A DNA stretch of 64,000 bases from Anaerovibrio lipolyticus LB2005 (GTDB lineage: Bacteria > Bacillota > Negativicutes > Selenomonadales > Selenomonadaceae), in the NCBI RefSeq assembly GCF_000621545.1, contig NZ_JHYA01000010.1:1-64000 (forward strand). The letters are read 5' to 3'. Both the position numbers and the translations under genes were made by a program. This document shows, piece after piece, positions 52,441-61,228 of this stretch (position 1 is the stretch's first letter; every line of letters starts with the position of its first letter). A model generated the notes under the pieces. That model searched no databases and had not been told where the DNA came from. It saw only the letters and a list, made by a program, of their open reading frames with translations.

Positions 52441-53214
52441 TTATTTTTTGTTGCCAAACCACTTAGCGTAAATCTGGTCGTACTTGCCGTTATCCTTCAG
52501 CTTCTTCAAAGCCTCGTTAATCTTGGTCTGGAGCTCAGCATTATTCTTGTTGATAGCCATACCATAATCCTCAGAGGTTAAAAGCTCGGAAAGAACCTTT
52601 ACATTCTCATTCTTGGACTCAACAATATATCTGTCGTTTACAGGGCGGTCATTGATAACTGCATCAACGCCCTTGGCATTCAGCTCAATAAAGGTATCAG
52701 CAGAGGAGTTCAGCTCCTTTACCTCAGCACTTCCCAGCTTCTTGGCCTCAGTAGCGGAGGTGGTACCAATCTGAACTGCAATCTTCTTGCCCTTCAAATC
52801 CTGGAAGCCCTTGATGGAATCATCACTCTTGGCAACCATAATGGAAAGACCGGATTTATAATAAGGATCGGAGAAAAGAACCTTCTGCTTACGCTCATCG
52901 TTGATGGTCATACCAGAAATGATAACATCAATGTTGCCTGCCTCCAGGGATGGAATCAGACCATCGAATGCTACATTGTTAATCTCAACCTTGTAGCCCA
53001 TTTCCTCACCGATAGCACGGATGAGATCCATATCGAAGCCCTCATAGGCACTAGGATCAGCACCCTGGAACTCAAATGGAGCAAAGTCAGCGTTGGTGCC
53101 AACCTTCAGAACCTTCTCACCTTCAGCAGCCTTTTTTTCACCGCCGCAACCTGCTACCATAGCCATAACAGCCATCAAGGCAGCCATGCAAAGCACTAAA
53201 ATTTTCTTTGACAT
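52441..53214 (-). CDS. amino-acid ABC transporter binding lipoprotein (GlnH-like)
   Basis: About 257 residues. Lipoprotein signal with MVAGCGG (mature Cys near residue 22). Family 3 binding protein features are GFDMDLIRAIGEEMGYKVEI, the pocket stretch QIGTTSATEAKKLGSAEV and VINDRPVNDRYI. The start is ATG 53214 after AAGGAGG; the longer frame upstream has no site. It is a polar amino-acid binder of unknown specificity. The terminator downstream should raise its level over the permease and ATPase. Confidence 0.92.
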   Translation of the reverse strand: MSKKILVLCMAALMAVMAMVAGCGGEKKAAEGEKVLKVGTNADFAPFEFQGADPSAYEGFDMDLIRAIGEEMGYKVEINNVAFDGLIPSLEAGNIDVIISGMTINDERKQKVLFSDPYYKSGLSIMVAKSDDSIKGFQDLKGKKIAVQIGTTSATEAKKLGSAEVKELNSSADTFIELNAKGVDAVINDRPVNDRYIVESKNENVKVLSELLTSEDYGMAINKNNAELQTKINEALKKLKDNGKYDQIYAKWFGNKK

Positions 53215-53262
53215 GTTTAAATTTCCTCCTTGTGAATCAAAGTTAAACATTTTATGTACAAG

Positions 53263-53294
53263 AGAAGCCCGAAGAAATATATTCCCGGGCTTCT
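53263..53294 (-). terminator. terminator of the zinc-ribbon gene
   Basis: A perfect 9-bp stem AGAAGCCCG (53263-53271) / CGGGCTTCT (53286-53294). The T-run is weak (CTTG), so it may be a poor terminator or only a 3' stabiliser. Confidence 0.5.
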
Positions 53295-53319
53295 TCGCCA
53301 TAACAAATTCAGTTAAAAA

Positions 53320-53613
53320 TTAAGCATTCTTTTTTGCCTGGAAGCAGTCACGGCAATATACTGGACGGTCGTTCTTTGGCTCGAATGGAACCTCAGTCTC
53401 CTTACCGCACTCAGCGCATACTACAGTGAACATCTGACGCTGCTCTCTGGCGCCCTCGCCATCACGGCTGCGACGTCTCTTGTCGCGGCAATCGCGGCAA
53501 CGTACAGGCTTGTTCTCAAAGCCCTTCTCTGCATAAAATTCCTGCTCCCCTGCGCTAAAGATGAACTCCTTGCCACAGTCCTTACATGTTAAAGTCTCGT
53601 CTACAAAAGCCAT
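53320..53613 (-). CDS. double zinc-ribbon protein
   Basis: A 97-residue protein with four C-x-x-C pairs: TCKDCGKEF and RCRDCRDKRR in the first half, VCAECGKETEV and YCRDCFQAKK in the second. Each half should bind one zinc. The first half resembles the zf-trcl 'treble clef' domain, the second the CxxC zinc ribbon with the NDRPVYCRDCF motif. Such proteins are common in Firmicutes; function is unknown, possibly nucleic-acid binding given the Arg/Lys-rich linker. A monocistronic gene. Confidence 0.85.
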   Translation of the reverse strand: MAFVDETLTCKDCGKEFIFSAGEQEFYAEKGFENKPVRCRDCRDKRRRSRDGEGAREQRQMFTVVCAECGKETEVPFEPKNDRPVYCRDCFQAKKNA

Positions 53614-53736
53614 TAAAAAAATCCCCCATAATTCTGATTTGACATCCCACTGTACTCTTACTACTTACCTAATTTCAGGTGGTCAAAGAGACATCCTTAC
53701 CCGTCAAGTATATATGTAAAAAAGAAAAAAAGCAAG

Positions 53737-55458
53737 CTAAACTTTACAATAGCAATCCCAAATTTGCTTAAATTTATTCTCCATATCCGCCATATACGAC
53801 TTATTGTCCATTAGAGGCGATATTCGTATCATTTTTGGCAAATCATTGTGCAATTCATTCAATTTGTCCGCCTGCCGCCCCAGCTGCACCGCCTTGCTGA
53901 CATAAGCCCGCTGTCCATCGCTTATAAGCTCCGGCAACCCGGCTGCCTTAAGAATGGTTTCTCCGTATCTGGAGCCATGGCTGTGTCCCTTAAGGGAAAT
54001 AACCGGCACTCCCATATACAGGGCATCACAAGTAGTAAGGCCACCACAATATGGCGAAGTATCCAAAGCAATGTCTATATCGCGATACTGGGCGAGATAG
54101 TCCGGACTAAAGGGCCGCAACTCCAGCTTTTCCGGATTTCCCCCAATGCGACGGAACCGCTCACGAATAATATTCTGTCCGGATTCCACACTACAGGTCT
54201 TGTTCTTGATTACCAGCTTGGAGGGAACACTCTCCAATATATTGCGCCACATCAGCAGTATATCATCGGTAACCTTGGCAAAATTATTGAAACAGCCATA
54301 AGTCACATAGCCATTGGTTTTAACTGGGGCATCACAGCCCTCTGCCTTTATGCTCCGCAATATCTCAGGAGCAAAGCACAGGTGACACCCATCCAGCTTC
54401 AGCAGCTTTTCCCTAAAATTAAGCTGATCCCCCACATCGGGACAACAGGTGGTATCCGTCAGAAAATAATCTACAGCACTAAGGCCGGTGGTATTAATGT
54501 ACCCAATGCCGGAAATCTGCACAGGAGCAGGACGATATCCCAAAACAGGCAGGCAATTATTCTGACTGTGACCGGACAAATCTACCAAAATATCAATTCG
54601 GTCATCAAAAATCTGCTTTGCCACATGGCGACTACTCTTGCCATGCATATCACGCCAAACATCAGGCATTTTTTTAAACCGCTGTGTAATATGATCAGCC
54701 TTGCCGGTGGAATATGCGTATATTTTAAATTCATTGCGGTTGGCATCCCTTAAAAGGGGCGTAAAAAAATATGCCGCCGCATGCTGACGAAAGTCCGGAG
54801 AAATATACCCTATCCTCAGAGAATGATTTTTCCGCCGTTTCTCCCGATCATGAGGAAACTTAACTTCCGTTCTCAGAAGATGCTCAAACTGTTTATGCTG
54901 CTCAAGCTGCTGCTTGTTTCCACTGTCCCGATAGTTTGTCAAAAACAGGGCCTTACTGTGATACATAGCCTTTTTCTTAATATCTGACACCGTACGGCTG
55001 GCATTAAAGGTAGCTGCTGCCGCCTTATCCGCATAGCCCGCCAGCAAACAGGTGTCGGCATAAAAAGCATAGCCTCTTTCAATTATCCTATTGCTGATTT
55101 CTCCCCATATTCCCTTGCCTACACTGACATTAAACCGCTTAAAGAGCTGCTCGTAGGCCTCCATGGCCTTGTCCAGAATAAATTGGGCACCATAAAAGGC
55201 CGCCGTGGCAAAAAGGCCTCTCAGATTTGCCCTAAGGGCATTTTGCTGAGAATCAAGGTGCCACAGCTGGTTCAGTGCCGCTTCGGCGGTATCAAAGTCC
55301 TCCATATAAACTGAAGCCTCTGCTACCAAAGCCCAGCCTTCAGGATTATTCAGATTTGCATCCAAAAGCTCCCGGCCACAGGCCCTCATGTTGGAAAAAT
55401 TACCTTCCTCCAAAAAATTCTCTGCCTGCCTGGACCAGGAAAAATCCTTTTCATTCAT
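53737..55458 (-). CDS. GT41-type (OGT/SPINDLY-like) glycosyltransferase 1
   Basis: About 573 residues. The N-terminal third is helical with TPR-like repeats (about 5-190). The C-terminal part has the GT41 double-Rossmann features: LRIGYISPDFRQHAAAYF, the DILVDLSGHSQNNCLPVLGYRPAPVQ stretch (here given by its ends), GYVTYGCFNNFAKVTDD and DIALDTSPYCGGLTTCDALY. Bacterial members transfer GlcNAc or other sugars to Ser/Thr of proteins, flagellin or adhesins among them. The start is ATG 55458. It has a clear paralogue at 57299-58864 with a StrF-type gene between, so the three may glycosylate one target. Confidence 0.88.
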   Translation of the reverse strand: MNEKDFSWSRQAENFLEEGNFSNMRACGRELLDANLNNPEGWALVAEASVYMEDFDTAEAALNQLWHLDSQQNALRANLRGLFATAAFYGAQFILDKAMEAYEQLFKRFNVSVGKGIWGEISNRIIERGYAFYADTCLLAGYADKAAAATFNASRTVSDIKKKAMYHSKALFLTNYRDSGNKQQLEQHKQFEHLLRTEVKFPHDREKRRKNHSLRIGYISPDFRQHAAAYFFTPLLRDANRNEFKIYAYSTGKADHITQRFKKMPDVWRDMHGKSSRHVAKQIFDDRIDILVDLSGHSQNNCLPVLGYRPAPVQISGIGYINTTGLSAVDYFLTDTTCCPDVGDQLNFREKLLKLDGCHLCFAPEILRSIKAEGCDAPVKTNGYVTYGCFNNFAKVTDDILLMWRNILESVPSKLVIKNKTCSVESGQNIIRERFRRIGGNPEKLELRPFSPDYLAQYRDIDIALDTSPYCGGLTTCDALYMGVPVISLKGHSHGSRYGETILKAAGLPELISDGQRAYVSKAVQLGRQADKLNELHNDLPKMIRISPLMDNKSYMADMENKFKQIWDCYCKV

Positions 55459-55592
55459 GCCCAAGTTCTACACCATCCAAATAATGCACTAAAACAACAT
55501 TTTCATAAGAATATTGTCATCAATTTTTTTATTCACTAAAAATATTATTCGCTGAAAACTAATAAAATCCTTTATCATCTTTATCACATTCT

Positions 55593-57290
55593 TCAAATTT
55601 CAGGATTTAACTCTCCACCGTACTCCTTCAAGAATATTTTCTGGTATTTTTTATATGATGGATCCAGAGGCTTCTCCTTTGGACAATGAATACACCAAAA
55701 ATCATCCTCCTGCTGTGGTACCACCACCCTATAGCCGTGACGCCACATTTCCATGGATTGGGCAATTTCATAAAAATGCCAGCCAGTAAACAAATCCTCC
55801 CGCCATGGCAAATCCACCTGGGTGGCAAAGAGCAATCCATCCACAGCATCCACATCCACATAAGCTCCGTCAATATCCCGACAGGTGCTGTCCACCACGC
55901 TTTCAGCCTCACAGGCGTGAAGCACTCGTCCCACGGTACGCAGGCCATCCCACCATATACCGCTCTTTGGCAGCTTCCTTGCGCCAATAACCCCCAGGGC
56001 CCCAACAGCTTTATCCTTAAATATATTGAGCAAATCACCAATAAAATTCTTGTTGGCAATAAAGGTATCCTGATGGATATAAACCTTGTATTTGGCATCC
56101 GTCTGCTTCATCCCCATGTTGTAGCCATGGCACATGGACTCGGCCCCCCGTACAGGTATAAGCTCCACCTTCATTCCTTCAGGCACCTTTAAATTTTTAA
56201 TATACAGCTGGCACTCATCGTACCAGTCTTCTTTGTTTACACAAGTAATAAAGGCAATCTTTTGTTCAGGAGAAATATCCGCTATAGCGGAAGACTCTGT
56301 TATCGGTGCCTTATTCCGTACTGCTGAACACTCAGCTGACTTTTCCGTTGAAGCTCCCACTGACTTTTCCGCTAAGCATTCTTCACCAGGAGGAATATAC
56401 AGCACCTCCAGTGCTCTTACAAAGGTATCTGCCCATTCCCCATGGCCCATACGCTGAAGCTGAAAAACAAAGTTTTCTGCAAAAGCCGTTCTATGAATAA
56501 TAGCCTGCTTTACAAAATCTGCCACATATTCCGGGAAAATCATATTTTGCTCAAAGAGCTGCCACAGCCTTTCCGTATTTTCCGCCACATCAATGCCATA
56601 CTCAATGCGACGAAGGCGATTAGACAGCTCCCGACGTATTTCCTTGGTATAGAGCTTTTTCAGGGCAATAATCTCCCCAATGGATTTAGTGGCCTGTACC
56701 AGCCATGTCCGCACCCCTAAATCATTGGAATGATTTTCAAACCCCATATTTTCCAGTCTGCCTATAAAATCCACATCCACCTTAGAGCCGTCATCAGCCG
56801 GCAAGAAAGAGGCATCCTTATAAAAGGAAGCCGCCAAGAGGGACAGCATTTCGTCCCTGGTAAATACATGGGTGCATACATGATAAAAATGCCCCCCCAT
56901 TAAGTCGCGGATATTTTTCCAATAGCGGGCATTGGTAAAGGAGGTCAAAAGACGTCCCGTGTCCTTTAAATAAAGTCCCAGCCCCGAAGCAATATCCTGA
57001 GGATTCCAGGCCTCCAAAAACAGCTCCTCACCTAAAATAATATCGAAATATTCTTCCTCCAAAGGCAGCTTCTCACCGAGGTAATTCACCGTAACCCAAC
57101 GAATTTCCATATCCTGAAATTCTTCATCCTGGGGCAGGTCCTCATCTGCTGCCACCACAAAAAGCTCCGCCCGTGGCATCAGCGAGCGAAGCTTATGAAT
57201 GTATTCCACATTTTCAATGAGTAGTACCTTCAGAGGTTCCTCCGTCTCATGTATAAAGTTAAGTAAGCAAAGTGCCTTTTCTTCAGTCAT
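55593..57290 (-). CDS. two-domain protein: methyltransferase-like N-terminus, StrF-type glycosyltransferase C-terminus
   Basis: 565 residues. The N-terminal half (about 1-165) has a Rossmann-like pattern KVLLIENVEY, ELFVVAADEDL and YFDIILGEELFL, as in SAM methyltransferases, but the glycine-rich SAM loop (G-x-G) is not evident, so it may be inactive. The C-terminal part (about 345-565) is a GT-A fold of the StrF type: KIAFITCVNKEDWYDEC, ESMCHGYNMGMKQ, KYKVYIHQDTFI and GALGVIGARKLP. A Ser/Glu-rich linker (about 310-340) joins them. It sits between two GT41 genes, 8 nt before the first. Confidence 0.78.
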   Translation of the reverse strand: MTEEKALCLLNFIHETEEPLKVLLIENVEYIHKLRSLMPRAELFVVAADEDLPQDEEFQDMEIRWVTVNYLGEKLPLEEEYFDIILGEELFLEAWNPQDIASGLGLYLKDTGRLLTSFTNARYWKNIRDLMGGHFYHVCTHVFTRDEMLSLLAASFYKDASFLPADDGSKVDVDFIGRLENMGFENHSNDLGVRTWLVQATKSIGEIIALKKLYTKEIRRELSNRLRRIEYGIDVAENTERLWQLFEQNMIFPEYVADFVKQAIIHRTAFAENFVFQLQRMGHGEWADTFVRALEVLYIPPGEECLAEKSVGASTEKSAECSAVRNKAPITESSAIADISPEQKIAFITCVNKEDWYDECQLYIKNLKVPEGMKVELIPVRGAESMCHGYNMGMKQTDAKYKVYIHQDTFIANKNFIGDLLNIFKDKAVGALGVIGARKLPKSGIWWDGLRTVGRVLHACEAESVVDSTCRDIDGAYVDVDAVDGLLFATQVDLPWREDLFTGWHFYEIAQSMEMWRHGYRVVVPQQEDDFWCIHCPKEKPLDPSYKKYQKIFLKEYGGELNPEI

Positions 57291-57298
57291 TTTTCTAC

Positions 57299-58864
57299 CT
57301 ATTCCATTAAGCGGTGGTATAACTTCTCCACCTGGGCAGCATATCCCTGTTCATCCATCAAAGGGGAGTTCTTCACCATATCCCGCAGCTGAAAGCGCAA
57401 ATCGCACAAAATATCAGGATTATTGCCCAAAGCCGCAGCAATTTCCACATATTCCTCGGCATTATCCGCAGCCATATCCCCAAGGCCCACGTTCATCAAC
57501 ATACTATAGCCAAAGCGCTGGCCCCTGCTGGCACCGTATAGGCTTACCACAGGAACCCCCATGTACATGGCTTCAAAGGTGGTCATTCCCCCAGTATAAG
57601 GAAAGGTATCCAAAGCTATATCCATATCGCCATATTGGTTAAGATAATCCTGGCTAAAAGGACGAAGCTCCACCCGCTTAGGTGAAATACCACATTTTTC
57701 CAGCCGTTTCTCCATATATACACGACCGCTCTCACTATCAAACAGCTTATGCTTTAAGAGAAGTTTGCTATGGGGTACCTTATTTAAAATATTACCCCAA
57801 AGCTGAAGCATATCATCAGTAACCTTGCTGAAATTATTAAAGCAGCCAAAGGTTATAAAGCCATTTTTCTTCCACGGACTCTCCACAACCTCCGGCATTT
57901 TTTTAAATAAATGGAAGCAGAAATGACTTCCCTTTACAGCCAGAAGTCGTTCCACATAAGCATCCTGCTTTTCAGAGATGCAGCAATACTCATCCCCCAG
58001 CACGTAATCCACGGCCTTCATACCGGTACTTCCCACCCAGCCAATGGCTGACAGCTGAATTTTAGCCGGCTTGTAGGCCAGAACCGGCAACATATTATTG
58101 GAGGTATGCCCCCCCAAATCCACCAATATGTCTATTTCATCAATATAAATCTGACGGGCGATTTTATCATGGCTCCAGCCATAAACCTGGCGCCACACGT
58201 CAGCCTTTTCACGGAAGGCCTTGGTCACTGAATCCTCACCCTTATTTCCGCAGTAGCAGAAAATCTGGAAATCCTTGCCATTGGCCTTATCCACCAAGGG
58301 CCACAGCAATGATGACACAGGATGCTGCTGATAATCACTGGAAAGATAGCCTATGCGGATGCGATGATGGTTCCAACGCTTTTCAGAAACGGAGCCCACA
58401 TCCCCCTCGGACAGCAATGCATCATAGCCGGAGTAAAGGACACGCCAAAACTCCCTGTCAGTATTTGGCAGGGATGCCGCCGCAAATATGGCGTTACTGT
58501 ATTCCACCAGCCGCTGACGCCAATCTGTTTCCGTCTCCACCGATTGCAGAAAGCTCTCCACAGCCTTATCTGCCCGGCCGACGGTATTATAGGCCTGTCC
58601 CAGCAAGCTGTACATCGTACCCTTTAATTCAGGCTCATCCTCACAGCCACTTTTCTCCAGCTGCTCCAATATGGACAGCTCCCCCAGCACATCCTCAAGG
58701 GAACGCTTTATATACGCCCCCAAAAGCTGTGCCTTGGAAACCTGGGAGCCCCCTGCATCCAGCAGAGCCCCCATGGCATTATCCGCCTCCTGGAACCGCC
58801 CCATTTTCCATAGGTCATGAATCTTGATATAAAGTTTCCAACATTCCTTGCTCATTTCCGCCAT
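57299..58864 (-). CDS. GT41-type (OGT/SPINDLY-like) glycosyltransferase 2
   Basis: About 521 residues, paralogue of the gene at 53737-55458. TPR-like N-terminus (about 1-150: LLGQAYNTVGRADKAVESFL is one unit), then the catalytic part: IRIGYLSSDYQQHPVSSLL, DILVDLGGHTSNNMLPVLAYK, GFITFGCFNNFSKVTDD and DIALDTFPYTGGMTTFEAMY. ATG 58864 has GGGTGA upstream; GTG 58873 is an alternative. GT41 proteins use UDP-GlcNAc or similar donors on proteins. Target is not known; genes for flagellin or adhesins are not in the window. Confidence 0.9.
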   Translation of the reverse strand: MAEMSKECWKLYIKIHDLWKMGRFQEADNAMGALLDAGGSQVSKAQLLGAYIKRSLEDVLGELSILEQLEKSGCEDEPELKGTMYSLLGQAYNTVGRADKAVESFLQSVETETDWRQRLVEYSNAIFAAASLPNTDREFWRVLYSGYDALLSEGDVGSVSEKRWNHHRIRIGYLSSDYQQHPVSSLLWPLVDKANGKDFQIFCYCGNKGEDSVTKAFREKADVWRQVYGWSHDKIARQIYIDEIDILVDLGGHTSNNMLPVLAYKPAKIQLSAIGWVGSTGMKAVDYVLGDEYCCISEKQDAYVERLLAVKGSHFCFHLFKKMPEVVESPWKKNGFITFGCFNNFSKVTDDMLQLWGNILNKVPHSKLLLKHKLFDSESGRVYMEKRLEKCGISPKRVELRPFSQDYLNQYGDMDIALDTFPYTGGMTTFEAMYMGVPVVSLYGASRGQRFGYSMLMNVGLGDMAADNAEEYVEIAAALGNNPDILCDLRFQLRDMVKNSPLMDEQGYAAQVEKLYHRLME

Positions 58865-58895
58865 AAAATTCACCCATCACAAAATGATTTCAAAA

Positions 58896-60593
58896 CTAAA
58901 CCGAAGCCACCAGCTTTCCGCAGGCCTCAGCTATCTCCTTCTCCACAACCTCTGCCAATTCCCTGTTATCTGCACTGACACTAAGGTAAATCTTCAGTTT
59001 AGGCTCCGTACCGCTAGGACGTACCACAAAGGAAATATTATTTTCCAGCTTAATCTTCAGCACATTGGATTTAGGAAGTCCATTCAGTCCATGGCTGTAA
59101 TCCTCAACCCTAACCACCTTCCTGCCAGCAAACTCATCGCCTTCACCAATATGCTGACGGGTATAGTCCATAATGGCTTTCATTCTGTCCATGCCCGTTG
59201 GCCCCTCAAATTTGTAGCTATGGAGAGTATTCAGGCAATAGCCGTATTTAGCATACAATTCTGCCAGCTTATCCAAAAGGGATATGCCCTGACTCTTGTA
59301 GAAGCTGAACATCTCACAAATCATGTAGGCACCGTCCACGCCGTCCTTGTCCCGGACGTAACCACCGGTTAGATAGCCATAGCTTTCCTCAAAGCCAAAT
59401 ACATATCTGTCTTCTTCTCCACGCCCCTCTAAAATTCCTATCTGTTCGCCAATAAATTTAAAACCAGTTAAAACATTTATGGTTTCAAGGCCATAATCCG
59501 CTGCAATTCTGTCTGCCATATCAATGGTAACAATGGTCTTTAAAAGTAGTGGTTTTTCAGGCATGGTGCCGTGCTTTTTCCGCTGGGAGCAAATGTAATC
59601 CAGCAAAAGCAGCCCTACCTCATTGCCGCTAAGGAGCTGATAATCTCCATTTTTATCCTTCACTGCAATCCCCACACGGTCGCAATCCGGATCCGTAGCC
59701 AACATTAGATCCGCCCCCGTCTTCTGGCAATACTCAATGCCTAAAGCCAAGGCCTCCTTGATTTCAGGATTTGGATATGGGCAGGTTGGGAAGCTGCCAT
59801 CTGGCTTTTTCTGTTCCTCCACCAAGGTAATATTGGTGTAGCCCTCCTCCTTTAAAATGCGGGTCACTGGCTCAAGGCCAGTACCATTTAAAGGAGAATA
59901 AACAATGGATACATTTTTGTCTATGGCATCCCCATAAAGAACGGACTGATTCTTCACTTCCTGCAGGAAGCTGTCAAAAACCGCTTCATCTATATAAGTA
60001 ATTTTTCGTGAATCCAAACCGCTGTCAAATGACTCGTTATGCACTCCGTCAAAAATATCCACCTCTTCAATGGCTTCCAAAATTTCAGCAGCTGCTTTAG
60101 TAGTAATCTGACAACCATCATGGCCGTAGACCTTATAGCCATTATACTGAGATGGATTGTGGGATGCAGTTATCATAACCCCTGCACTGGTTCCCAAATA
60201 CCGCACAGCATAGGAAACAGTAGGCACTGGTAATAGACGGTTCCAGATAAAGACCTTCACCCCGTTGGCAGCAAAAACCCCAGCCGCCACCTTGGCAAAA
60301 AGCTCTGAATTTATACGTGAATCATAACCAATAGCCACACTGGCCTCTTTGCCGTACTCTTTACGCAAATAAGCCGCCAATCCCTGACTTGCCTTGGACA
60401 CAGTATGAATATTCATGCGGTTGGTGCCTGCACCGATTACCCCACGAAGTCCCCCTGTTCCAAAGGCCAGATTCTTGTAAAAGCTGTCCTCAATCTGTGC
60501 CTCATCATAGCCCTTCAGCTCACTCTGTAAACTATCGTCAGCCCTCTCCAGCCAACGCTCATATTCTGCTTTGTAATCTTTTTTTGTTGTCAT
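58896..60593 (-). CDS. pgcA: phosphoglucomutase/phosphomannomutase
   Basis: Interconverts hexose 1- and 6-phosphates. 565 residues of the alpha-D-phosphohexomutase family, PgcA-type length. The phosphoserine is Ser144 in ITASHNPSQYNGYKVYG, the metal loop is DPDCDR (about residue 300), the sugar-binding loop is GFEESYGYL and the phosphate-binding loop RPSGTEPKLKIY. Product glucose 1-phosphate feeds UDP-glucose/galactose synthesis, which fits glf and the glycosyltransferases nearby. It overlaps the upstream HAD gene by 1 nt (TAATG). Confidence 0.94.
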   Translation of the reverse strand: MTTKKDYKAEYERWLERADDSLQSELKGYDEAQIEDSFYKNLAFGTGGLRGVIGAGTNRMNIHTVSKASQGLAAYLRKEYGKEASVAIGYDSRINSELFAKVAAGVFAANGVKVFIWNRLLPVPTVSYAVRYLGTSAGVMITASHNPSQYNGYKVYGHDGCQITTKAAAEILEAIEEVDIFDGVHNESFDSGLDSRKITYIDEAVFDSFLQEVKNQSVLYGDAIDKNVSIVYSPLNGTGLEPVTRILKEEGYTNITLVEEQKKPDGSFPTCPYPNPEIKEALALGIEYCQKTGADLMLATDPDCDRVGIAVKDKNGDYQLLSGNEVGLLLLDYICSQRKKHGTMPEKPLLLKTIVTIDMADRIAADYGLETINVLTGFKFIGEQIGILEGRGEEDRYVFGFEESYGYLTGGYVRDKDGVDGAYMICEMFSFYKSQGISLLDKLAELYAKYGYCLNTLHSYKFEGPTGMDRMKAIMDYTRQHIGEGDEFAGRKVVRVEDYSHGLNGLPKSNVLKIKLENNISFVVRPSGTEPKLKIYLSVSADNRELAEVVEKEIAEACGKLVASV

Positions 60594-61204
60594 TAAAATC
60601 TTCCTTTACACAACTGCCTAAGCAGCACACACAATTCCTTTTCCTCAAATACCACATAATCTGCCACAGCCACAGCAGCCGGAGCCGGACTATGGGTAAG
60701 TCCGGAAGCAATCGCCACATCTGCCATGCGCATAGCCTCCACATCATTGTTGCCATCCCCCACAAAAACGACCCTATGGCCCTCTGCTTTGTACCGCTGC
60801 ACCAAATCTTCCTTCTTTAAAATTTCAACAATCCTTGCAACCTGATTATTTTCCGTTTCTCCCAAGGAACAAAAGCATTCACAGCCAATTTTCTTAGCCA
60901 AATCTTCTATCCAGCAGTTCAGATTCCCTGTGGCAATGCTGCACATATCCACATTATTTTGAATAAATCTCACCAGATCACCATATACTTCCACCTGGCT
61001 AAGCAACTGATTTATTTTACTTACAGGCAGCTTCCCCAATATATCCACCCGCTGAATAAAGGATTCAATAAAGGGCACCTCACCAGCCACTGTGGCTCGA
61101 GTCAATTCTTCTATTTTTTCCTCAACCTTAAAATGCCTTGCTATAAGCGGCAAGGTTTCTTCCTTGGTAATCGTACCATCCAAATCAAAAATGAATTTTG
61201 TCAT
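60593..61204 (-). CDS. HAD-family phosphatase, SerB-like
   Basis: 203 residues of HAD subfamily IB. Motif I is DLDGT with nucleophile Asp7 and acid Asp9, motif II SIATGNL, motif III/IV GDGNNDVEAMRMAD. Motif I with T-I-T-K and the cap resemble SerB-like phosphoserine phosphatases and MtnX relatives. Being 1 nt upstream of the phosphohexomutase gene, it may act on a sugar phosphate instead. Substrate cannot be fixed from sequence. Confidence 0.85.
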   Translation of the reverse strand: MTKFIFDLDGTITKEETLPLIARHFKVEEKIEELTRATVAGEVPFIESFIQRVDILGKLPVSKINQLLSQVEVYGDLVRFIQNNVDMCSIATGNLNCWIEDLAKKIGCECFCSLGETENNQVARIVEILKKEDLVQRYKAEGHRVVFVGDGNNDVEAMRMADVAIASGLTHSPAPAAVAVADYVVFEEKELCVLLRQLCKGRF

Positions 61205-61228
61205 TAATACCTCGACTTAAATTTAGGT

